A program made the translations under genes and the position numbers. The notes beneath the pieces were generated by a model. That model saw only the letters and a program-made list of their open reading frames with translations, searched no databases and was not told the origin of the DNA. Shown piece after piece: positions 30,231-38,567 of a stretch of 41,131 bases of DNA. Numbering within the stretch: position 1 is the first letter of the stretch; every line of letters begins with the position of its first letter. The DNA is from an uncultured Rhizobiaceae group bacterium (lineage in GTDB: Bacteria; Pseudomonadota; Alphaproteobacteria; Rhizobiales; Rhizobiaceae). The stretch covers positions 1-41,131 of the forward strand of contig CANMVS010000032.1 of assembly GCA_947501445.1 (NCBI GenBank), read 5' to 3'.

Positions 30231-30899
30231 TTATCGGCTGTGCTGATACATGTTGAAGCTTACAATCACACGGTCGCCGGCTTCTCCGGCTACTTTGGTA
30301 AGGTTCGTCTCAACGCTGTGATACAGCCAGCTCGGGAACAACAACAAGCGTCCTGGCATCGGCTCAAAGAATACTTCGGCCCAATTGTCTGCTGTGCGCG
30401 GCGTGTTCGGGTCAAACTGCCCAGGCCGCATCAAATGTTGCGTGCGTGGATCGGTGAAACTGATACGTCCGGCACCTGGTGGCGATTGCACATAATAGAC
30501 GCCGCTCCATAGGCTGCCGGGATGAACATGCGATTTGTTGTGACTGCCTGCAGGATTGACGATAGACCACATGCTGCTAATCGCGAGCGGCCATTCTGCG
30601 TCATAGTTCTGTAACGTCGCAACCTCCTTTGAAAACGTGAGGATTTGCTCCGTCAATGCAGAAAATTTGGAGTTAAGATGCAGTTCATTTTTGCTATGCC
30701 AGCCACCCAAGCGTGGTTCATTCGAACGGGTTATTCCCTCAACGTCTACACTTTTTTCAAAGCGGATTGCCTCCAAAATCTTTTTATTGAGCGTCTCGGA
30801 TTCGGGCAGGTCCTGATAAAAAACAAATGTCGGAAAATATGCTTCGCGAAACACTGCTGGTGTGTGTTTCCAGCCACTCTCGGAAACGCTCTTAGTCAT
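30231..30899 (-). CDS. TIGR02466-type 2OG-Fe(II) oxygenase
   Basis: This 222-aa protein fits the putative 2-oxoglutarate/Fe(II) oxygenase family known as TIGR02466. It shows the strongly conserved N-x-x-G-x-x-N-x-x-H-x-H-P block (NPAGSHNKSHVHPG, with H124 and H126), SGVYYV, the ISFTDPR strand (146-152), a LFPSWLYHSV motif with H194, and R210 in RVIVSFN as the likely 2-oxoglutarate contact. The start is supported by TGAGGA just upstream with a 6-nt spacer. The protein is cytosolic. The substrate is unknown; some relatives in phage and bacteria hydroxylate proteins or small molecules. It stands divergent from the export operon and convergent to SapC. A role in modifying the giant protein's Asp/Asn-rich loops is speculative. 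Confidence 0.85.
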   Translation of the reverse strand: MTKSVSESGWKHTPAVFREAYFPTFVFYQDLPESETLNKKILEAIRFEKSVDVEGITRSNEPRLGGWHSKNELHLNSKFSALTEQILTFSKEVATLQNYDAEWPLAISSMWSIVNPAGSHNKSHVHPGSLWSGVYYVQSPPGAGRISFTDPRTQHLMRPGQFDPNTPRTADNWAEVFFEPMPGRLLLFPSWLYHSVETNLTKVAGEAGDRVIVSFNMYQHSR

Positions 30900-30972
30900 T
30901 GTTTTTCCTCAAGTAATTTGTTGATTTTGACGTAGGTGCAACGTATGATGAATTGGCATGGTTGTGGGGCAA

Positions 30973-31002
30973 ATTCTATCATTTTCTGACTGCAACCAGC
31001 AA
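30973..31002 (-). promoter_or_regulatory. Candidate promoter of the oxygenase gene
   Basis: On the minus strand TTGCTG (31002-30997) and TAGAAT (30978-30973) are spaced by 18 bp, some 75 bp upstream of the ATG at 30899. The match is moderate. No equally good promoter was found for the divergent plus-strand operon. Confidence 0.3.
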
Positions 31003-31104
31003 GAGGATTGGACATGTTTTCTGCTCGTTTTTTGGTTTTCGCGGGTGTTTGTTTTCCGAAGGAAGGTCCAATTTCCATATGGGCTTTAAATTATTCATGA
31101 GCAC

Positions 31105-33000
31105 ATGTTCAGCACCCAAGGTCAAAGCCTGATGGCGTCTCAACTTCAACGGAGAAGAATGCCGGCAAACGGCCCTGGTGTTGCGTCATCTGCGCGCGAT
31201 GTTGATGCTGCATGGCTGGCGTTGTCCGGCGCTTCCTCGCTCGAAGATTTGGCTGATCCCTGGCTCACTTTGCAGGTGCGAATGGCAGGTGCAGATGGTG
31301 GTGCCGTGTATCTTGTCAAGACGGATGTCAACGCAGAACAGGCACGAATGATTGCCACAAAAGGAAATGTGTCCGCGCCGGATCTGGATCCAATTGCAAC
31401 GCAAGTTTTCGAAACTGGGCGACCCGTTTTGTCGCGTCCGACGGATTCGCCTCAGTCAGCGTTTGTCGGCCATCCTGTAATGGATGAAACGGCGGTTGTT
31501 TCGGTTGCAGTGGTTCTGCTGATCAGCGACGCCAACCCTCAACGGGTGCGCAATGCTGCACGCGCGCTTGCGTGGGGATCGGTCTGGTTGCGCGAGTGCT
31601 TGGCACGGGAAGGTCGTCGCCAAAGCGATCAGAAGAAGAAGATAATGCGCGGTGCGCACGAAATATTTGCTGCGATGATTGAGGATCATCAGGCACATCG
31701 CGCGGCACTTGGAACTGTTACACGCCTGGCGCAAGAGGTGGGGGCGGAACGTGTATCTTTAGGGTTTCGGCAGCGCGGGCAGGTGCGATTGACGGCGATG
31801 TCGCACTCAGCTGAATTTCGCAAACAGATGAGTTTGTCCCGCCGCGTTGCAGCTGCGATGGACGAAGCGATAGACCAACGTGCTGCACTAAGTTATCCGC
31901 CGCCTGACAATGAGATAAACGCGACTCGCGCGCAAAAGGAGCTTGCCGGTGATGATGGTCGTTGTGCAGTTCTGACGATACCGTTCATGATCGGGGCAAT
32001 TCACCAGGGCGCAGTTACACTGCAACGAAATGAGGATCACCCATTTACAGCAGATGAGGTCGCGTTTCTGGATTTTACTGTCAGCCTTGTCGGGCCGGTT
32101 TTGTGGGATAAGAAACAAAATGATAAGTGGTTGATATTAAAGGTTACTGATACGATCGGGCGACAATTGATCAGGCTGTTTGGCCCTGGATATGCGTTGC
32201 GAAAGCTGATTTTTGCGACACTGATTGGGCTTGTCGTATTGTTTTCCATGTGGTCTCGCCCGTATCGGATCGGGTCCGATGCAGTCGTTGAAGGTGCGGT
32301 GCAGCGTAGCATTGTGGCACCCTTTGATGGGTTCGTACGTGATGCGCCCGTAAGGGCAGGTGACCTGGTTGCAAAGGGTGATCTGATAGCGGCACTTGAT
32401 GATCGTGATCTGGTTTTGCAACGCCTGCATTGGATGACAGAGCGTCGCCAAAAAGAGTTGGAATTTGGCCGTGCTATTGGCAAGCAAGATCGCGCCGAGA
32501 GCAAAATTTCCCGTGTGCAGATTGCGCAAGCAGAAGCTCAGATTGGTCTGATCGATGCACACCTTGATCGGGCAAAGCTTATTGCACCATTCGATGGTAT
32601 AGTTGTGTCGGGCGATCAAAGTCAGAATATCGGCGGATCTATTTTACGCGGCACGGTAATGTTTGAAGTGGCTCCTGTGGACGATTACCGAATTGTCATG
32701 AGTGTTGACGAAAGCCGTATAAGCGAAGTCAAAGTAGGTCAATCAGGCGATTTGGTGGTCACAGCGCTACCCGACACAGAATTTCCGTTTAAAGTGAATA
32801 AGATAACCCCGGTTGCCCAGGCCATTGAGGGCAACAACACATTTCGGATTGAGGCTGCTTTTGTCGGTCCGACAACAGCACTCAGGCCCGGGATGCGCGG
32901 TGTCGCAAAAGTTGATGTTGACGATCGACTGGTCGTTTCCATCTGGACACGCGAATTGACCGATTGGGTCAAACTTACACTTTGGTCGTGGTTCGGTTAA
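31105..33000 (+). CDS. HlyD-family adaptor with N-terminal GAF-like region
   Basis: The 631-aa protein opens with a soluble region of about 340 residues with GAF-like features (GGAVYLV, VGAERVSLGFRQRG, GAIHQGAVTLQR). One membrane helix follows at about 366-384. The C-terminal periplasmic adaptor part has a first lipoyl half (VAPFDGFVRDAPVRAGDLV, ~404-422), a short helical hairpin (~430-490), a second half (LIAPFDGIV, 492-500) and a beta-barrel (~525-605). Such adaptors bridge inner and outer membranes in export machines. A cytosolic GAF-type sensor fused to one is unusual and could gate export. Starts at 31105, 31132 and 31159 are all possible; AAGG or GGAG precede the later two. It opens a four-gene operon with 3 nt to the next gene. 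Confidence 0.82.
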   Translation: MFSTQGQSLMASQLQRRRMPANGPGVASSARDVDAAWLALSGASSLEDLADPWLTLQVRMAGADGGAVYLVKTDVNAEQARMIATKGNVSAPDLDPIATQVFETGRPVLSRPTDSPQSAFVGHPVMDETAVVSVAVVLLISDANPQRVRNAARALAWGSVWLRECLAREGRRQSDQKKKIMRGAHEIFAAMIEDHQAHRAALGTVTRLAQEVGAERVSLGFRQRGQVRLTAMSHSAEFRKQMSLSRRVAAAMDEAIDQRAALSYPPPDNEINATRAQKELAGDDGRCAVLTIPFMIGAIHQGAVTLQRNEDHPFTADEVAFLDFTVSLVGPVLWDKKQNDKWLILKVTDTIGRQLIRLFGPGYALRKLIFATLIGLVVLFSMWSRPYRIGSDAVVEGAVQRSIVAPFDGFVRDAPVRAGDLVAKGDLIAALDDRDLVLQRLHWMTERRQKELEFGRAIGKQDRAESKISRVQIAQAEAQIGLIDAHLDRAKLIAPFDGIVVSGDQSQNIGGSILRGTVMFEVAPVDDYRIVMSVDESRISEVKVGQSGDLVVTALPDTEFPFKVNKITPVAQAIEGNNTFRIEAAFVGPTTALRPGMRGVAKVDVDDRLVVSIWTRELTDWVKLTLWSWFG

Positions 33001-33003
33001 GAC

Positions 33004-35151
33004 ATGGGTGAGTCGGTTTTTAGTCAGAACTGGTTTAAAGTTGCAACAATGCAGCCGCGTTTGCGAAGCCATGCTCGAATCTATCGACAACGGTATCGCG
33101 GTGCCACCTGGTTTGTCATCCAGGATGATCAAACCGGTCGTTTTCATCGCATCGCACCTGCCGCCAATCGGATGATTGGTCTAATGGATGGCCACCGGAC
33201 ATTGGATCAGATTTGGAATGCCGCAAATGCCTGGGTTGGTGAGAAAGATGATCCTCCGACACAGGATGAAACCATCCGATTGATGGCTCATTTGCATCAG
33301 GCCGGCCTGTTACTGGGAAATTTCCCGCCTGACATCGAAGAACTGGCGTATCGGGCAGATAACCGGGCAAAAAAGGCGTTGATTGCTCGTTTTAAGAACC
33401 CATTGGCCCTGCGGTTGCCTCTATGGGATCCCGACAATTTTCTGGAAGCCACGCTACCGTTGGTTCGACCGCTGTTTACCCTGATGGGTGGGGTCCTGTG
33501 GCTTGCGGTCGTGATTGGCGCGCTGGTGGTTGCTGTGCTCCATTGGTCCGAGTTGACGACCGGATTTATTGATCGGGTATTTCTGGCAGAAAATTTGATA
33601 TTGATGGCACTTATTTACCCCTTTATCAAAGCATTGCATGAATTCGGGCACGGTTATGCGATAAAATATTGGGGCGGCGAAGTGCGTGAAATGGGCCTGA
33701 TGTTTCTGGTCCTGATCCCCGTGCCTTACGTAGATGCATCGGCCTCAAGTGGATTCCGAAGTAAATGGTCGCGCGCCATGGTTGGTGGGGCCGGTATTCT
33801 GGTTGAACTTTTTTTCGCGGCAATCGCAATGTTCGTTTGGATCGAGGCAGAGCCCGGCTATATACGTGCGGCTGCGTTGAATGTGATCCTGATCGGCAGC
33901 GTTTCAACGCTATTGTTCAATGGAAATCCACTATTACGTTTCGATGGCTATTATATACTGTCTGATCTGATCGAGATCCCAAATCTTGGCAACAGAGCTA
34001 ATTCGTACTTTTTTCATCTGGTCAAAAAGTATCTTTTTGGGATGGCAAATTTATCTTCTCCCACAACGGCACGCGGTGAGAGTGGCTGGTTCTTCTGGTA
34101 TGCTGTTGCGGCGTTCCTGTATAGGCTTTCAATAATGGTCGGGATCGCTTTGTTCATTGCGGGAAAGCTGTTTTTTATTGGAATCGGACTGGCGATTTGG
34201 GCGGTATTGAGCGCGTTGGTTTTCCCCATCGTTAAAGCCCTGTGGTGGCTATTCCAGGCCCCCGAATTACGCAACAAACGAATTCGCGCAGTGTTGGTCA
34301 GCGGTAGTTTTGCACTTGTTTTTTTTGTCGGGCTTCTGGCGGTTCCAATACCCTATGCAACAACAGTTGAGGGTGTGATTGATGTTCCTGAATCGTCTGT
34401 TTTAAGAACCAATTCCGGCGGGTTCCTGAAATCCCTTTCCGACGGCGGATATGTGGAGAAGGGGGCGTTGGTTGTCGTTTTGACCAACAGGGAGTTAAGC
34501 GCGCGGCGGGACTTGATTTTTGCTCAGCGGGCTGAAATCCGGTTGAGGATGGAACGAGAACTTGTTTCAGACCGGGGGAGCGAAAGCATCTTGCGACAGC
34601 AATTGGAACAGTCACAAGCGGCTCTTGCGCAAATTGAGGAACAGATAGCCGACCTGAACCTGTTCGCCGGCAAAAAGGGACGTCTCGTGGTACCTGACAG
34701 AGCGTCACTGCTGAACAGATTTGTCGAACGCGGTACGCTTGTGGGCTACATTGTGGATGACGATGATCTTGTCGTGCGCTCGATGGTAGAACAGGGCAAT
34801 TCGGATTTAGTGCGGCATCGCCTGCAAAAGGCAGAAATCATGCTGTCCAGCGACCGGAACAGCATAATCGAAGCACATCTGATCCGCCAAGTGCCCAAGG
34901 CAACAAAGCGGCTCGCATCTGTGGCTCTGGGAACTGAAGGGGGCGGGCGAATTGTAATCGACCCGACCGCAGGCGACGCGCAAACTGCTTTGGAACCGCT
35001 CTTCCAATTTGATCTCATAGCGCCACTTTCCTCAAGCAATCTGGAAATCGGGCAGAGGGTCTATGTTCGATTTAGTCACGGCAATGAGCCCGTATTCTTT
35101 CGAATTTTCCGTAACGTGCGGCAACTTTTCCTGAGTAAGTTTGATGTCTAG
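33004..35151 (+). CDS. PqqD-like / M50-type membrane protein with adaptor arm
   Basis: The 715-aa protein combines three parts. Residues ~20-105 look like a PqqD-type domain (FHRIAPAANRMIGLMDG, LMAHLHQAGLL). Residues ~150-450 hold about ten hydrophobic helices including the site-2 protease-type motif HEFGH at 212-216 and NGNPLLRFDGYY at 306-317, where the Asp would complete the zinc site. Residues ~450-715 form an HlyD-like adaptor with a coiled coil (~500-550) and lipoyl/barrel strands. Relatives are usually annotated as putative peptide zinc metalloprotease proteins and occur with adaptor and peptide-export systems. The motif residues are intact, so proteolysis of a membrane or signal segment is possible. 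It may also act mainly as a membrane scaffold. It starts 3 nt after the GAF/HlyD gene and overlaps the SecA gene by 8 nt. Confidence 0.85.
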   Translation: MGESVFSQNWFKVATMQPRLRSHARIYRQRYRGATWFVIQDDQTGRFHRIAPAANRMIGLMDGHRTLDQIWNAANAWVGEKDDPPTQDETIRLMAHLHQAGLLLGNFPPDIEELAYRADNRAKKALIARFKNPLALRLPLWDPDNFLEATLPLVRPLFTLMGGVLWLAVVIGALVVAVLHWSELTTGFIDRVFLAENLILMALIYPFIKALHEFGHGYAIKYWGGEVREMGLMFLVLIPVPYVDASASSGFRSKWSRAMVGGAGILVELFFAAIAMFVWIEAEPGYIRAAALNVILIGSVSTLLFNGNPLLRFDGYYILSDLIEIPNLGNRANSYFFHLVKKYLFGMANLSSPTTARGESGWFFWYAVAAFLYRLSIMVGIALFIAGKLFFIGIGLAIWAVLSALVFPIVKALWWLFQAPELRNKRIRAVLVSGSFALVFFVGLLAVPIPYATTVEGVIDVPESSVLRTNSGGFLKSLSDGGYVEKGALVVVLTNRELSARRDLIFAQRAEIRLRMERELVSDRGSESILRQQLEQSQAALAQIEEQIADLNLFAGKKGRLVVPDRASLLNRFVERGTLVGYIVDDDDLVVRSMVEQGNSDLVRHRLQKAEIMLSSDRNSIIEAHLIRQVPKATKRLASVALGTEGGGRIVIDPTAGDAQTALEPLFQFDLIAPLSSSNLEIGQRVYVRFSHGNEPVFFRIFRNVRQLFLSKFDV

Positions 35152-37147
35152 CACACACATGCCCGAGTTTAGAGCAGACAGAATTGCGCGACTTGCCTGG
35201 TTCGGCCATGAGGCAGAGCTTTCGCGATCAGAGGTTTTTGACAAAGGCGTCGTGGCCCTGCAGGCCGGGGCTCTGGCTGGATGGACACGCACACGTGGCT
35301 TGCAGACCCGTTCCATTGTGGATGCCGTTGCGCGTGCTGGCCGGGAACTGGGCGGCATGTGCGACGCTGAAATCATCCTGCAAGCACGCCAATCCGGCTA
35401 CGCTGCGCGAGGCGACGACCCTGCGAAACTCTGTCATGTTGCACCGCTCTTTGCATTGGTGAGTGAGGTTGCGTTTCGCAAGTTGGGAATGCGGCATTAT
35501 CCTGTTCAGTTGCGTGGTGGTTATGCGATGATGCGTGGGCAGATGGCCGAAATGCAAACCGGGGAGGGCAAGACCCTCACTGCAACACTGGCAGCCGGCG
35601 CGATGGCGCTTTCAGGTCGCCCGGTTCACGTTGTAACAGTCAATGATTACCTTGCTGCCCGGGATGCCGAGGAAATGTCCCCGGTCTATGAGGGCCTCGG
35701 ACTGACCGTAGGGTTGGTTGTTGAAGGCATGTCTGCTCAGGATCGCAAACGTGCCTATGCCGCAGACATAACCTATTGCACCAACAAGGAACTTGCGTTT
35801 GATTTTCTAAAGGACAGAATTGACCCCTCCGCAGGAAATGGTCATCTAACGCGGCGCGTACGGTCAATGTATGATGGTGTTTCAAATCAGAGTGAAACCG
35901 TTGGCGGCATGATGCGCGGATTGGCCTTTGCGTTGATCGACGAAGCCGACAGCGTCCTGATTGACGAAGCTCGGACACCGCTCATCCTGTCCGGAGAAGG
36001 CCCAGCGCTTTTCGATCCAGATCTGTTACACCAGGCAGAGCAACTTTCCCGGCGGCTGGGGCAGCGTGATTTTCGCATCATCGGTAAAGAACGGCGAATC
36101 GAATTGACCGCATCGGGCATTCGGCGACTAGAAGAAGCGAAGGTTGGTGGCCTACTCGCCAATCGTGCCGCAAGAGAAGATCTTGTAACAAAGGCGTTGA
36201 GTGCCAGGCACCTTTTTTTCCGCGACGAACAGTATCTGGTCCGCGATGGCAAAGTCGAGATTATCGATGAGTACACAGGACGTGTGATGACCGATAGGTT
36301 CTGGGTTGATGGGCTACAGCAATTGATCGAGCAAAAAGAAGGGCTTGAACTGTCAAAGGGCCGCATCACGCTGGCGCGAACAACGTACCAGCGGTTTTTT
36401 CGCCGATATGATCGTATCGCCGGAATGTCTGGTACAATACGCGAAGTTGCACCGGAACTTTGGCGAACGTACGGTGTCGCAGTCGCTACGATACCTACCA
36501 ATCGTAAAGTGCTGCGCCGGATGAGAACCACGCGGATTTTTTCAACACATGTTCAGAAATGGGCAGCAATTGCTGCAGAGGCAAAGCGCTTAAGTGAAAA
36601 TGGCAACCCTGTTTTGATAGGAACGCGAACAGTTGCCGGCAGCAAGTTGGCAAGTCGCGCGCTTGATAATGCAGGATTGTCGCATGTTGTGTTGTCTGCA
36701 GAGCATTTTGCTGAAGAGGCCGAGATTATCAGTGCAGCCGGACGCGCAGGGCAAGTGACCATCGCCACTGATATGGCGGGGCGCGGGGCGGATATTTCGC
36801 TTGATTCAGAAAGTCAAAAAGCAGGTGGTCTCTGTGTGGTTATGTCTGAAGCCCACGACAGTATGCGCATTGACCGGCAGTTGGCTGGACGTGCCGGGAG
36901 ACAGGGTGATCCGGGTCAGTTCCAGCCGTTTCTGGCGTTGGATGACCAGCTTCTGGCTGACTACGGTATCAATTGGATTTTACGCGCCGCTTCGTGGATA
37001 AAAACTCTGCGTTCGCCACTGGCACGGTACTCTTTCCGCCGAGCGCAATCGAAAGCAGAAGCCGTACACGTTCAAATGCGGCGTGATCTTCTCAAACAAG
37101 ATGAGGTGCTTAACGATGCAATGTCGTTCAGTGGTGATCCGGATTAA
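35144..37147 (+). CDS. SecA-like translocase ATPase lacking the C-terminal third
   Basis: This 667-aa protein (ATG 35144; a TTG one codon earlier is also open) is a SecA-family motor. With residues counted from that TTG, it has Walker A QTGEGKT (139-145), the DEAD box DEADSVLIDEARTP (267-280), a preprotein-crosslinking region (about 305-400, with DGKVEIIDEYTGRVM), GMSGT, motif TDMAGRGADI (543-552) and the arginine-finger motif GRAGRQGDPG (583-592). It ends about 75 residues later, inside what would be the long scaffold helix (QSKAEAVHVQMRRDLLKQDEVLND). The helical wing, the two-helix finger and the zinc-binding tail of housekeeping SecA (about 900 aa) are absent. The stop is natural and the next gene overlaps it, so this looks like a designed short form and not a fresh truncation. 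The upstream overlap is ATGTCTAG. It probably energises export with the neighbouring adaptors. Confidence 0.9.
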   Translation: MSSTHMPEFRADRIARLAWFGHEAELSRSEVFDKGVVALQAGALAGWTRTRGLQTRSIVDAVARAGRELGGMCDAEIILQARQSGYAARGDDPAKLCHVAPLFALVSEVAFRKLGMRHYPVQLRGGYAMMRGQMAEMQTGEGKTLTATLAAGAMALSGRPVHVVTVNDYLAARDAEEMSPVYEGLGLTVGLVVEGMSAQDRKRAYAADITYCTNKELAFDFLKDRIDPSAGNGHLTRRVRSMYDGVSNQSETVGGMMRGLAFALIDEADSVLIDEARTPLILSGEGPALFDPDLLHQAEQLSRRLGQRDFRIIGKERRIELTASGIRRLEEAKVGGLLANRAAREDLVTKALSARHLFFRDEQYLVRDGKVEIIDEYTGRVMTDRFWVDGLQQLIEQKEGLELSKGRITLARTTYQRFFRRYDRIAGMSGTIREVAPELWRTYGVAVATIPTNRKVLRRMRTTRIFSTHVQKWAAIAAEAKRLSENGNPVLIGTRTVAGSKLASRALDNAGLSHVVLSAEHFAEEAEIISAAGRAGQVTIATDMAGRGADISLDSESQKAGGLCVVMSEAHDSMRIDRQLAGRAGRQGDPGQFQPFLALDDQLLADYGINWILRAASWIKTLRSPLARYSFRRAQSKAEAVHVQMRRDLLKQDEVLNDAMSFSGDPD

Positions 37148-37982
37148 TCAACTTATTGCAGGGCTGCTTGCATTGTTTGCACTAAACCGGCCTGCAATTG
37201 CCAACGTGGAGTTTGACTGTGTAGTGCAGCCAAGTCGCACACTTGCCATTGGTAGCCCTGTTACCGGTATTCTAAGCGAAGTTATCGTGGAGCGGGGAGA
37301 TAGGGTCAGCAGAGGCCAGGTCCTGGCACGATTGGAGGCCGAATTGGAAACCGCGATCGTTGAGTTGAACACTCTGCGTGCCGCCGATGACACCAGCATC
37401 AAAGCGCAACGGGCTCGGTTGCGGCTCGCGCAGGATCGCATGGTTCGTTCGCAAAAGTTGTTTGAGCGCGGTGTCACCGCGGAGGAGGCGTTTGATCAGG
37501 CGACTGCAGAATTGAGCGTAAGCGAGGCTGAACTGGAACGACTAAGTGTACAGCAACAACTTGCGGCATTGGAATTGCAACGTGCAAAAGCAGCATTGGT
37601 TCGCCGCACGATCAAAAGCCCGATCGATGGTATCGTTGCTGCACGCCGGTTGTCGCCTGGTGAGTTCGTCACACAGGAGGCGTGGATTGTGCAATTGGCG
37701 GATCTTGATCCACTTTACGTCGAGGTATTTTTGCCAACTTCGTACTATGATCAATTGGCGGTAGGGCAACTTGCGGAAGTAGCACTGCGACAGCCTGCAA
37801 ACACGCGTCTTGAGGCGGAAGTTATCGTCGTTGACAGCGTTTTTGATGCTACTTCAAGCACGTTCGGCGTGCGTCTGGCACTACCGAATCCCGAAGCTGT
37901 GCTTCCAGCAGGCCAGCGATGCAAAGTGTCGATGGAAATCGAAGAAGTGGAGCAAGAAACAGGTGGTCTTGGCCTGGATTGA
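37116..37982 (+). CDS. Secreted HlyD/RND-type periplasmic adaptor
   Basis: The 288-aa protein has an N-terminal signal peptide (QLIAGLLALFAL, likely cut after AIA near residue 29), then a first lipoyl half (GSPVTGILSEVIVERGDRV), a coiled coil (~70-160), a second half (IKSPIDGIVAARRLSPGEFV) and a beta-barrel (~195-275). ATG 37116 is chosen over 37101 and GTG 37083 because GAGG (37103-37106) precedes it by 9 nt and the signal peptide then has normal length. The gene begins inside the end of the SecA-like gene, overlapping by 32 nt. With no inner-membrane anchor, it is a free periplasmic adaptor and would complete a periplasmic bridge made with the two anchored adaptors. It is the last gene of the operon. 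Confidence 0.85.
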   Translation: MQCRSVVIRINQLIAGLLALFALNRPAIANVEFDCVVQPSRTLAIGSPVTGILSEVIVERGDRVSRGQVLARLEAELETAIVELNTLRAADDTSIKAQRARLRLAQDRMVRSQKLFERGVTAEEAFDQATAELSVSEAELERLSVQQQLAALELQRAKAALVRRTIKSPIDGIVAARRLSPGEFVTQEAWIVQLADLDPLYVEVFLPTSYYDQLAVGQLAEVALRQPANTRLEAEVIVVDSVFDATSSTFGVRLALPNPEAVLPAGQRCKVSMEIEEVEQETGGLGLD

Positions 37983-38420
37983 TCCCACGTACACAGTCTT
38001 GGGTTTTGAATATCGCGGTTTTCAAACAAGAAGTTTTTGACTCGGTTCGAGCTGAGTATCTGTTCACGAATGGCCACATGATTGGATGAAAGGAGATAAT
38101 TGGGTTCTTCCTATTTTACCAAAAATATGGAGAGTTTGGAGGGGTTGGCACGTTTTACCCGTGCCAACCATGCACGGCATTGTCTGCAATATGCAAAGGA
38201 TGCGACGGACGCACAATGGCATTAGAATTTCCCGCCCAAAAGCATGGTTCACCACACTTTCAAGCGCTTTTCAAAAACAAGCCTTGTATTCATTCAAACC
38301 GCAATGATCAAACGTATGGCTAGAGCAATTCATGTTTTGACGGAATCGGCAAAGCCTGAATGCATCAACAAAATCAAAGGCCGACACCGTTGTCCCGTTT
38401 CTGACAAAACGTCAAACGGT
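37983..38420. other. Intergenic region after the export operon
   Basis: No supported gene. Short frames on both strands lack ribosome sites. The one strong structure is the perfect dyad at 38143-38169. Confidence 0.5.
38143..38169. repeat. Perfect 10-bp inverted repeat
   Basis: GGTTGGCACG (38143-38152) and CGTGCCAACC (38160-38169) are exact reverse complements around a 7-nt loop TTTTACC. It lies 160 bp past the export operon. The stem is strong enough to stop transcription, but no T-tract follows on either strand. A protein-binding site is the other option. Confidence 0.6.
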
Positions 38421-38563
38421 CTAATCAAGCTTAATTCCAAACGATGCAGTTATTCGATACTCCTGATCCGAAAACGACCCCAAATCGATCGTTGCGTCAT
38501 GTCCAAATGGAACCTCAATCCAGCGTTTTCAACACCCGTTAAGGGGCCTTGTGGTGTCTTCAT
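38421..38563 (-). pseudogene. Possible C-terminal remnant of an autotransporter barrel
   Basis: On the minus strand, codons from about 38522 to 38421 read WIEVPFGHDATIDLGSF, then YRITASFGIKLD and a stop. This has the alternating strand pattern of an outer-membrane barrel end. The frame is closed by a TGA at 38531-38529. Shifting by one base joins it to KTPQGPLTGVENAG upstream, which would continue the same kind of sequence. The natural C-terminal aromatic residue is missing. It lies directly after the AraC-type gene, with the autotransporter-like N-terminal fragment on the other side of that gene. The assignment is by pattern only. Confidence 0.3.
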
Positions 38564-38567
38564 TTTA

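Noticed and set aside
30066-30512. Plus-strand 148-codon frame opposite the oxygenase gene
   Set aside because: It mostly overlaps the well-supported oxygenase gene in antisense and has no recognisable domain.
31105-37982. Classical type I secretion or RND efflux operon
   Set aside because: No ABC ATPase, no RND pump and no TolC-type channel gene is present; a SecA-family ATPase and an M50-type protein occupy the operon instead.
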